Source: Desulfobacterales bacterium | Lineage (GTDB): Bacteria; Desulfobacterota; Desulfobacteria; Desulfobacterales; JAFDCJ01 | Direction: 5' to 3' | NCBI GenBank assembly: GCA_029932495.1 | Contig: JAOZPY010000125.1 | Location: 1 to 7,289 of the forward strand | DNA length: 7,289 bases | Part shown: positions 1 to 5,627 of the stretch, one piece after another | Layout of the letters: the number at the start of each line of letters is the position of its first letter | Numbering within the stretch: position 1 is the first letter of the stretch | Notes under the pieces: generated by a model | The model's input: only the letters and a program-made list of their open reading frames with translations | Databases searched by the model: none | Told to the model about the DNA's origin: nothing | Program-made: the position numbers and the translations under genes

Positions 1-377
1 AGTTCACCATCAACCCGCTGCTGTTCGGCCTGCTGGGGCTGGGCATCGGGATTGTGTCCCGCAGCTTCGGTATCGGCGGCGGATTCCTGCTGGTGCCGGC
101 CATGACCACCCTGGGGGCGCTGCCCATGTATGTGGCCGTACCGATCTCGCTGATCGGGACCTGTTTTTCCAGTATCGGCGCTTTTCTGGGGTATCTGATG
201 AACGGCTACCTGCCGGACCTGTGGTTGATGATTTCCATCATCATCGGCGGCTTTGTCGGCGGCATGCTCGGCAGCCGGGCCCAGAAGCTGTTCAGTGAAA
301 AAACCCTGAAAGTCGTTCTGGCCATCACCCTGTTCTTTTTGTTCTTCCGTTTCTTTAAGATTGAAATCTGGATCTAA
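1..377 (+). CDS. Sulfite exporter TauE/SafE family protein, C-terminal part (5' truncated by window)
   Basis: The reading frame is open from the window edge (first full codon at position 3) to TAA at 375-377, giving 124 visible residues. The 5' end lies outside the window, so the GTG at 54 is only an internal Val codon. The visible part holds the second glycine-rich repeat, FGIGGGFLLVPAM, a hallmark of TauE/SafE (formerly DUF81) permeases. Hydrophobic helices follow, with small-residue packing motifs (GGFVGGMLGSRAQ) and a final helix rich in Phe and Leu. Members of this family are inner-membrane exporters of sulfite, sulfoacetate or other organosulfur anions; the substrate here cannot be told from sequence. 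The gene ends at its own terminator, so it is probably not co-transcribed with the genes to the right. The family call is firm and the substrate is unknown. Confidence 0.88.
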   Translation, partial: FTINPLLFGLLGLGIGIVSRSFGIGGGFLLVPAMTTLGALPMYVAVPISLIGTCFSSIGAFLGYLMNGYLPDLWLMISIIIGGFVGGMLGSRAQKLFSEKTLKVVLAITLFFLFFRFFKIEIWI

Positions 378-386
378 AACGTGTTA

Positions 387-429
387 ACAAAACCCCGATT
401 GGGCATTGCTGCTCACTCGGGGTTTTTTT
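387..429 (+). terminator. Rho-independent terminator of the TauE/SafE gene
   Basis: An 8-bp perfect stem (AACCCCGA at 391-398 with TCGGGGTT at 417-424) can be extended by A-T pairs on the outside. It encloses an 18-nt loop and runs directly into a T tract (423-429). It begins about 10 nt after the TAA of the upstream gene, the expected place for its terminator. The run of A before the stem would also give some termination from the opposite direction. Confidence 0.85.
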
Positions 430-473
430 ATTTTCTCCAAACAGGCGATTGTGTATATTCTCAAAAAACCAGG

Positions 474-700
474 GCAACTTGTAACCAACTGAGCGCAATA
501 TGTATTTTGGTTGAGCGTCATTGTCCATTTGGGGAAACAAGCCAGCGGATTGGTTGGCGTTAAGAATTGCAAGCTGTTTGAGGCGCTTGCGCCGAGTTCT
601 TGAAATTTAGCCCACCGATCCGCTGGCGCCCCAAATGGACACTTTTAAGCGAAATCAAAATGCATATTGCGCGTGCCAAGCGCAACTCGTAACCAATTGC
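474..700. repeat. Large imperfect palindrome, MITE-like or REP-like element
   Basis: The whole intergenic region folds on itself. The left arm (493-586) and the right arm (589-672) are reverse complements over most of their length, around a tight core hairpin GGCGC-TT-GCGCC (582-593). Perfect blocks include GTCCATTTGGGG (523-534) with CCCCAAATGGAC (629-640), GCCAGCGGAT (541-550) with ATCCGCTGGC (618-627), and GCGCAATATG (493-502) with its complement (663-672). Outside the arms, a 17-bp sequence occurs twice in the same orientation with two mismatches (474-490 and 682-698); it is itself partly palindromic. No transposase is present, and the short ORFs inside are by-products of the repeat. Possible identities are a non-autonomous transposon remnant, a REP/BIME-like extragenic element, or a structured RNA. 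I see the structure directly; its mobility is inferred. Confidence 0.8.
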
Positions 701-701
701 T

Positions 702-1295
702 ATGGATGCATTTCTAGATATTCTCTGGCATCACATCCTTGTTGCCGTGGGGTATGCCACAAGCCTGCTGGACCTGGTCTTTTCCCCCTTGAACGCACTA
801 GACCCGGCGGTGGCTATATCCGCCATCGCGCTGATTACGGTGGCCATCACCAAGTTTTTATCCAGCAAATTCAAAACGCGGCGCTATCAAAAACTGAAGC
901 AACAGTTCACCCACTGGTACAAGGTCCGCCAAGAGGCCCTGAAATGTGAGGACCCCGAAAAAGCCAAACGCCTGGCAAAAAACATCGATGAAGCCCGGCT
1001 CAACAAATTATACTACGACTATTTTTTTGAAGGCCTGTTAAACAGCCTGGCCACCAAGTACCTGCCAATTTTTATCATGCTCGCCTATGTGAACGAGACT
1101 TACCGGCCGGCCGCCCTGGCCAGGTGCTTCGGGCGCAAGGCCGTCTTTACCTTTGGCGGCGCAAACAGTACGCTACCGCCGGTGGGCGCTGTATTCTGGT
1201 TTGTGCTGTCGCTGATCTTTTTTTACGCCATCTGGTATTTCGGCCATCTAATTTACACCCGCCGGCGGATGCCTGCCGATCCAGGTGAACTATAA
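702..1295 (+). CDS. EMC3/TMCO1 (DUF106)-like membrane protein, Oxa1 superfamily insertase candidate
   Basis: The product has 197 residues. Its N-terminus is amphipathic or hydrophobic (1-30). TM1 lies at about 34-54. A long charged helix of coiled-coil character follows (about 56-100, rich in Lys, Arg, Gln and Glu). An aromatic helix leads into TM2 (about 105-131), a linker follows, then TM3 (about 162-185) with a basic tail (TRRRM). Three membrane helices with a cytoplasmic coiled coil between TM1 and TM2 is the plan of EMC3, TMCO1 and archaeal DUF106 proteins, which are YidC/Oxa1 relatives that insert membrane proteins. The assignment rests on this plan and overall sequence feel, not on one diagnostic motif. 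An in-frame TAA at 690-692 forces the start to 702 or later. That ATG lies just beyond the palindromic repeat and has no clear Shine-Dalgarno; GTG at 747 is a weaker alternative. No terminator is evident after it. Confidence 0.65.
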   Translation: MDAFLDILWHHILVAVGYATSLLDLVFSPLNALDPAVAISAIALITVAITKFLSSKFKTRRYQKLKQQFTHWYKVRQEALKCEDPEKAKRLAKNIDEARLNKLYYDYFFEGLLNSLATKYLPIFIMLAYVNETYRPAALARCFGRKAVFTFGGANSTLPPVGAVFWFVLSLIFFYAIWYFGHLIYTRRRMPADPGEL

Positions 1296-1370
1296 TCGGC
1301 ATCACCGGGTCCTTTCGAAACCGTCTCGCTGAACATCGCGCTTTCTGAAAAAAATCCACTGCCTGCTTGA

Positions 1371-1400
1371 TTGAATTTGCCACCCGAAGAAAAATATAAT
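1371..1400 (+). promoter_or_regulatory. Candidate sigma-70 promoter for the two-component operon
   Basis: A perfect TATAAT (1395-1400) lies 18 bp downstream of TTGAAT (1371-1376), which matches the -35 consensus at the first four positions. Transcription would start near 1407, leaving a leader of about 120 nt before the ATG at 1530. The site lies in the non-coding gap between the EMC3-like gene and the small membrane protein, an A/T-rich patch in otherwise balanced sequence. It is a prediction from the motif alone. Confidence 0.5.
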
Positions 1401-1453
1401 ATATAAACAGATTGGTTTCAGGTACAGGGTGCGAGCTTCAAAGACTGCAATCC

Positions 1454-1511
1454 GCCCCAAATGCACACCCGAACGATAAAATATTGCATCCGCGCAAGGC
1501 ATACCGCAACT
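1454..1511. repeat. Possible decayed copy of the right arm of the 474-700 repeat
   Basis: This segment resembles positions 628-687 of the large palindrome. GCCCCAAATG followed by one mismatch and ACAC opens both, an A-rich stretch with GCAT lies at a similar offset, and CGCAACT closes both, over 58 versus 60 nt. The middle is poorly conserved and needs gaps. Just upstream, GCGAGCTTC and ATCCGC also echo repeat sequence. It falls in the leader before the membrane-protein gene. The similarity is visible but short enough that chance cannot be excluded. Confidence 0.3.
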
Positions 1512-1529
1512 TTTAAGGTTGACTGCAAG

Positions 1530-2009
1530 ATGAAAAACAAAATGCTATTTATCCTGGCGGTGTTCACCGGCATCGTGCTGGTTCCAAACTCAGTCCTGGC
1601 CACCCAGGGCCACGGGGGAATCGAAGGCGTATATGCCCATCAGCTGGCCCATGTGTTTTTTATCATTTCCATGGCAGGGCTCATCTACTGGTTAAAACAG
1701 CGCGGGCTGGTGCGTGAAAACGGCTGGCAGCTGATCCGGCTGTCTGCCTTTTTTTTCGTGCTGTGGAACCTGGACGCGTTTTTCGTACATGCCCTTGATG
1801 ACCAGTTCAAAATCATTCATGTCCAACGCGTCGGTAGCTGGTTTGTAAGAATTACCGATATTGATCACCGCAGGATGATCGAGGGCCTGTACTATTTAGC
1901 CAAATTGGATCATCTCTTTTGCGTCCCGGCAATCATTTTTCTGTACCTGGGGCTAAAACAACTCTTAGCGGACCAAGACGCAGACGTCACACGGCAGGAG
2001 CGCTCATGA
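1530..2009 (+). CDS. Small His-rich membrane protein, putative sensory partner of the downstream kinase
   Basis: I do not recognise a named family. From ATG 1530 the product has 159 residues. Residues 1-24 look like a cleavable signal peptide (basic start, hydrophobic core, NSVLA before TQG) or a first membrane helix. Three further hydrophobic segments follow, at about 41-55, 70-88 and 128-145. His residues cluster at the membrane boundaries: H28, H37, H41, H87, H97, H113 and H128, several in repeats such as AHQLAH and near acidic or aromatic residues (LDAFFVH, KLDHLF). Such a pattern could bind heme or a metal, but that is inference. The frame stays open back to an ATG at 1461; 1530 is preferred because it places the signal peptide at the N-terminus and has a weak AAGG upstream. 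Its stop overlaps the kinase start (ATGA, 2006-2009), so translational coupling and a shared signalling role are likely. Confidence 0.75.
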   Translation: MKNKMLFILAVFTGIVLVPNSVLATQGHGGIEGVYAHQLAHVFFIISMAGLIYWLKQRGLVRENGWQLIRLSAFFFVLWNLDAFFVHALDDQFKIIHVQRVGSWFVRITDIDHRRMIEGLYYLAKLDHLFCVPAIIFLYLGLKQLLADQDADVTRQERS

Positions 2010-3529
2010 TCTTTTCCGCCATACCAATCTGGGTGGTTGACAGCGTCGGCTCCTTTTTAATGATCATCTTCTCTTTCCTGTGCATTCGGCTGGTCAGACA
2101 GTTGAGAAGCCGGGATGCCAACAACGTGATCTGGACCTACCTGTTATGGGTTTGCTATGGTCTGGCGCTTTTTGCCATTTCGCGCTCCTTCGGGCACATC
2201 CTCAAACGCGCACTGCTGATTTTCGGCCAGCAGGCCGCCTGGGAAATCATTCAGCCATACAGCGGTGCGGTCAACACCCTGATGTTCGTGCTGGTGGCTT
2301 CGATCACCCTTTTTTTTGAACGTATCTGGATTGTCTACCAGCAGATTCTAAAAGACAAAAAGGCCCTGCAGACCGCCCACAGGAATCTTGTCTATCTCAA
2401 TCAGAATCTTGAACACATGGTAGATGAAAGAACCCGTGCGCTGACCCAGTCAGAGCACAAGTACCGCCGCATTTTTGAAGTTTCAAAGGACATGATCCTG
2501 GTCTGCCGCAAGGACGGCCAAATCGTGGATCTGAATCCGGCCGGCCATAAAATGCTGGGGTTACAGCAGCAGCAAGCCGTCGGCAACGGCATGCGGCTGC
2601 AGGAATACCTGGCCGATGGCGACCACTGGAATGCAATCATCAAGGCCATTGAGACCCAGGGATTCATTTCCAGTTTTGAAGTCGATTTGAAAACTGCAGA
2701 GAACCGGCAGATAAAAGCCCTGATCAGCGGTAGCCTGGACGAAGGCACAGAGGAAATCGCAGACACCATCCACTTCCTGGTCAAAGATATTGAGCAGCGG
2801 CGGTTGATGGAAAGACAGATGGCCCAGGCGGAAAAACTGGCTTCCATCGGTCAGCTTTCGGCGGGTGTGGCCCACGAGATCAACAACCCCCTGGGAATCA
2901 TCCTCGGTTATACCCAGCTTTTGATCAAGGACAAGGGCAGCGAGCAGGAACGCCATGAAGATCTGAAGACGATTGAAAAACATGCGCGCAACTGCAAGAC
3001 CATCGTGGAAGACCTGCTTAATTTTGCCCGGGAATCGGAGCCTGAAACCGACGTGGTCCAAATTCATGACGTGATCGATGATGTCCTGAATTTTATGCAG
3101 CATCACGCCAACCTGGGCGATATTCAAGTTGAAACCGAGTATGACCCGCAGGTTCCCTTGTTGCAGCTGGACGAAAAAAAAATCAAGCAGGTGTTCATCA
3201 ACCTGATTATGAATGCCAAACACGCCGTTGAGAATGGCGGCATGATAAAAATCACCACCTGTTTCGACAGCCAGCACAATCTGCTTTCCATCATGGTAGC
3301 CGATACCGGTCAGGGGATTGATAAAAAGAACCTCTCACGTATTTTCGATCCTTTTTTCACCACCAAGCCCACCGGGGAAGGTACCGGCCTGGGGCTTTCG
3401 GTCAGCTACGGCATCATTAAAAATCACGGCGGGGACATTGCCGTGGACAGTGAAGTCGGTAAAGGCTCCACCTTTACTATTACGTTGCCTGTGGGTGATA
3501 ACAATAACGGCAACAACTCAACTCGCTAA
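2006..3529 (+). CDS. Membrane-bound PAS-domain sensor histidine kinase (NtrB-like catalytic core)
   Basis: The product has 507 residues. Hydrophobic segments at about 5-30, 43-62 and 88-108 form an unrecognised membrane sensor region. A signalling coiled coil (about 110-152) leads into a PAS domain (about 150-262, with FEVSKDMILVCRKDG and VDLNPAG). The HisKA H-box reads QLSAGVAHEINNPLG, with H290 as phospho-acceptor. The HATPase domain is complete: N-box around 396-408 (N399, N403), G1 DTGQGI (433-438), F-box FDPFFTTK (447-454) and G2 GEGTGLGLS (457-465). It autophosphorylates and should pass phosphate to Asp54 of the next gene. ATG 2006 is chosen over upstream in-frame codons because CAGGAG (1995-2000) sits 5 nt before it and the ATG overlaps the previous stop. 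The class usually pairs with sigma-54 activators, as here. The signal is unknown. It lacks the large multi-helix plus GAF plan reported for PrsK. Confidence 0.93.
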   Translation: MIFSAIPIWVVDSVGSFLMIIFSFLCIRLVRQLRSRDANNVIWTYLLWVCYGLALFAISRSFGHILKRALLIFGQQAAWEIIQPYSGAVNTLMFVLVASITLFFERIWIVYQQILKDKKALQTAHRNLVYLNQNLEHMVDERTRALTQSEHKYRRIFEVSKDMILVCRKDGQIVDLNPAGHKMLGLQQQQAVGNGMRLQEYLADGDHWNAIIKAIETQGFISSFEVDLKTAENRQIKALISGSLDEGTEEIADTIHFLVKDIEQRRLMERQMAQAEKLASIGQLSAGVAHEINNPLGIILGYTQLLIKDKGSEQERHEDLKTIEKHARNCKTIVEDLLNFARESEPETDVVQIHDVIDDVLNFMQHHANLGDIQVETEYDPQVPLLQLDEKKIKQVFINLIMNAKHAVENGGMIKITTCFDSQHNLLSIMVADTGQGIDKKNLSRIFDPFFTTKPTGEGTGLGLSVSYGIIKNHGGDIAVDSEVGKGSTFTITLPVGDNNNGNNSTR

Positions 3530-3541
3530 AGGAACACCGCG

Positions 3542-4948
3542 ATGAACAGATCCGTTTTAATCGTGGATGACGAACAGGACATGCTGCAGCTCCTAAAAAG
3601 AAGCCTGGAGCCCGAACTCAATTGCCAGGCGCAAACGGCCACTTCCGGGGAACAGGCTCTGCAGCTGCTGGAATCCGGGATTTTCGACCTGGTACTGGCT
3701 GATATCAAAATGCCGGGTATGGACGGGATGCGATTGCTCGAATTGATTAAAAAAGACAGCCCGCAGCTTACCGTTGTTATGATGACCGCCTTCGGCCACA
3801 TCGAAATGGCGGTCGAGGCCATGAAGCGCGGTGCCTATGATTTTGTCACCAAACCCTTCGACCTGGATGCGTTGGTGTTACGGCTGGAAAAAGCCCTGGA
3901 ACGAAGCCAACTGCTGAGCGAAAATATCCGGCTGCAGAAAGAATGCCGGGAAGAAAACGTCTTTCAGAATATTGTTGGCAAAAGTGCGGTCATGCAACGC
4001 GTTTATGAAACCATTCAGATGGTGGCAAAAACGGATTTAACCGTGCTGATCACCGGAGAGTCCGGAACGGGAAAAGACCTTACCGCCCGTGCCGTCCACG
4101 CACTCAGCCCCCGCAACAAGGGACCTTTTGTCGCCGTCAACTGTCCCACAGTACCGGAAAATATTTTGGAAAGCGAGCTGTTCGGCTATAAAAAGGGCGC
4201 TTTCACGCATGCCACCCGGGACAAGAAAGGCCTGTTCCAGGAGGCGCACCGGGGCACCATTTTCCTGGATGAAATTGGAGATATCAGCCCCACCATCCAG
4301 GCGAAACTGCTGCGGGTTCTGCAGGAAAAAGAGTTCAAGCCCCTGGGGGATCCCCGTTCGGTGGCGGTTGATGTTCGCATTATCGCCTCCACCAACCAAG
4401 CCCTGCGGGAAAAAATAAACAATGGCGAGTTTCGGGAAGATTTTTTTTACCGCCTTAACGTGCTGCCGGTTCAACTGCCCCCCTTGCGGGAACATCGTGA
4501 AGACATTCCCCTGATTGCCGTTCACCTGCTGGAAAAACATTGCCGTAAGCTGGATAAACCGGTTAAAACCCTGTCCACCGACCTGCTGGAGATATTCATG
4601 AGCCGCCATTGGGAGGGAAATGTGCGGGAAATGGAAAATCTCATCATGCAGGGGATATTGTTCTCCCAGGACGATGAAATCCGTCCCCGGGATCTGGGTC
4701 TTACAGAGGATCAGCGTCCCGCCTGTCTGGTGGACAGCACTGTTCATGATCTTCCCTATAAACAGGCCAAGGAAGAAACCCTGCAACGCTTCAACACCAC
4801 CTACATCAACAGTCTGCTTGCCAGAAGCCAGGGCAATGTTACCCAGGCCGCGCGACTTTGCGGCATGGAGCGCCAGGCGCTGCAGCAGGTTATGCGCCGC
4901 TACGGAATTTCAGCCGAACCATTTCGCAATCGCAAGCGCCCCGGTTAA
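3542..4948 (+). CDS. NtrC-family sigma-54-dependent response regulator
   Basis: The product has 468 residues. The receiver domain (1-120) has the acidic pocket D9/D10, phospho-acceptor D54, T82 and K104. The AAA+ domain (about 143-380) has Walker A GESGTGKD (172-179), Walker B IFLDEIGD (240-247) and the arginine-bearing segment FREDFFYRL (297-305). A C-terminal Fis-type helix-turn-helix (about 410-456, QGNVTQAARLCGMERQAL region) binds enhancer DNA. The phosphorylated oligomer should remodel sigma-54 RNA polymerase to open promoters. The sigma-54 contact loop reads GAFTHA (219-224) instead of the canonical GAFTGA. Start ATG 3542 follows AAAGGA with 8-nt spacing and lies 12 nt after the kinase stop, so the two are one operon. 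The sigma-54 promoter at 5114-5129 is the nearest likely target. The name PrsR is tempting from the PEP-CTERM context but is not proven by sequence. Confidence 0.94.
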   Translation: MNRSVLIVDDEQDMLQLLKRSLEPELNCQAQTATSGEQALQLLESGIFDLVLADIKMPGMDGMRLLELIKKDSPQLTVVMMTAFGHIEMAVEAMKRGAYDFVTKPFDLDALVLRLEKALERSQLLSENIRLQKECREENVFQNIVGKSAVMQRVYETIQMVAKTDLTVLITGESGTGKDLTARAVHALSPRNKGPFVAVNCPTVPENILESELFGYKKGAFTHATRDKKGLFQEAHRGTIFLDEIGDISPTIQAKLLRVLQEKEFKPLGDPRSVAVDVRIIASTNQALREKINNGEFREDFFYRLNVLPVQLPPLREHREDIPLIAVHLLEKHCRKLDKPVKTLSTDLLEIFMSRHWEGNVREMENLIMQGILFSQDDEIRPRDLGLTEDQRPACLVDSTVHDLPYKQAKEETLQRFNTTYINSLLARSQGNVTQAARLCGMERQALQQVMRRYGISAEPFRNRKRPG

Positions 4949-4959
4949 ACCGCGGGCAG

Positions 4960-5010
4960 ACAATCATACACTGCTTCCATTGGTTGACAGGTCTGATTGT
5001 GTAATTTTTT
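4960..5010 (+). terminator. Hairpin with T tract after the regulator gene: terminator, or dyad operator/UAS
   Basis: The arm ACAATCATACACTG (4960-4973) pairs with CAGGTCTGATTGT (4988-5000), with one mismatch and one bulge, across a 14-nt loop. A run of six T follows at 5005-5010. It starts 12 nt after the regulator stop, the usual place for an intrinsic terminator, but the stem is A/T-rich and the T run is set back by 4 nt, so it would be weak. The same dyad is centred about 160 bp upstream of the predicted start at the sigma-54 promoter, a normal distance for an NtrC-type enhancer site. Sequence alone does not decide between the two. Confidence 0.45.
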
Positions 5011-5113
5011 CCCCAATTCTAATTCCTATCCTCCACATTTCATTTTTCAGCCTTTTTAGCGATTTAATCCTATCTTATTGAATTTATGTCTATAAAAATT
5101 GATACGTAAAATT

Positions 5114-5129
5114 TGGCATTGTTGTTGCA
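5114..5129 (+). promoter_or_regulatory. Sigma-54 (-24/-12) promoter of the PEP-CTERM gene
   Basis: TGGCATTGTTGTTGCA matches the TGGCAC-N5-TTGCA consensus at every position but one (T for C). The invariant GG (5115-5116) and GC (5127-5128) have the required spacing. Transcription should start near 5140, giving an 88-nt leader before ATG 5228. The site lies immediately downstream of an NtrC-family activator and upstream of a PEP-CTERM gene, and -24/-12 elements are known to precede PEP-CTERM genes in exosortase-bearing bacteria. Motif and context support each other. Confidence 0.88.
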
Positions 5130-5227
5130 TGTATCTCCTGGTCCTCAAAAAAGATTAAAATATTACTGCCTGTAACACCCGGAGGGCCGCATTGGGCTAA
5201 CAGTGAACAAGCGCAGAAAGGATCAAG

Positions 5228-5536
5228 ATGAAACTTTCAATTCTCAAAACCGTAATTCTTGCGGCGCTGGGCCTTTCCCTGTTGATGGCGCCCTTTACGC
5301 TGGAATCCGGTCCCGGCGGAAAAGTATATGCCATGGGCAAAAGATCTTCACGTCATGAAAAATTCCGAAAACCGATCAAGCCGTCCTCCTATTCAAAGTA
5401 TAAAGTCATCTCCCCGGATCAGGCCGGCTCGGAACAGTCCCCGACCCCGGTGCCCGTCCCGGAGCCGACGACCGCCCTGCTGCTCGGCTGCGGATTGTTC
5501 AGCCTGGCCGCCGTAAGGAAAAAATTTAAGAAATGA
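5228..5536 (+). CDS. Short PEP-CTERM sorting-domain protein
   Basis: The product has 102 residues. The N-terminal signal peptide (about 1-36) has a basic start, a hydrophobic core and a likely cleavage after VYA. The mature part (about 37-75) is short, very basic and Ser/Lys/Pro-rich, with no recognisable domain and no Cys. The C-terminus is a textbook PEP-CTERM signal: VPEP (77-80), a hydrophobic helix (82-95) and a basic tail (RKKFKK). Such proteins are exported, held by this tail and processed by an exosortase (EpsH/XrtA type), ending at the cell surface or in exopolysaccharide. The start is set by AAAGGA (5217-5222), 5 nt before the ATG. The sigma-54 promoter at 5114-5129 and the upstream kinase/activator pair suggest it is the direct output of that system. 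No exosortase or EPS gene is in the window. With only about 40 mature residues it may act as a structural or matrix peptide; its function is unknown. Confidence 0.9.
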   Translation: MKLSILKTVILAALGLSLLMAPFTLESGPGGKVYAMGKRSSRHEKFRKPIKPSSYSKYKVISPDQAGSEQSPTPVPVPEPTTALLLGCGLFSLAAVRKKFKK

Positions 5537-5627
5537 CGGTTGGATAAAAATCGATTGCGGCTACCCGGCGAGCATTCGGGGGATTAATGATTGCCCTGTT
5601 GTTTATGCAATGCAACACCCCTTTTCA

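Noticed and set aside
355..572. Short overlapping open frames in the palindromic region
   Set aside because: They span the terminator and the repeat arms, lack ribosome binding sites and look unlike proteins; they are produced by the repeat sequence.
724..744. TGGCA followed by TTGC, resembling a sigma-54 promoter
   Set aside because: The distance between the GG and GC elements is too long for sigma-54 and the site is inside a coding gene.
1461..1529. Upstream ATG as start of the His-rich membrane protein
   Set aside because: It has no Shine-Dalgarno, would put 23 non-hydrophobic residues before the signal peptide, and overlaps sequence similar to the repeat.
2561..3277. Long minus-strand open frame (238 codons)
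   Set aside because: It lies fully antisense to the kinase, whose PAS, HisKA and HATPase motifs are intact. The antisense translation shows no recognisable domain.
4037..4786. Long minus-strand open frame (249 codons)
   Set aside because: It is antisense to the AAA+ domain of the regulator. The plus-strand Walker and arginine motifs prove the coding strand.
5537..5627. Possible bidirectional terminator between the convergent genes
   Set aside because: Only short stems (4-5 bp) could be found and none is followed by a T tract on either strand.
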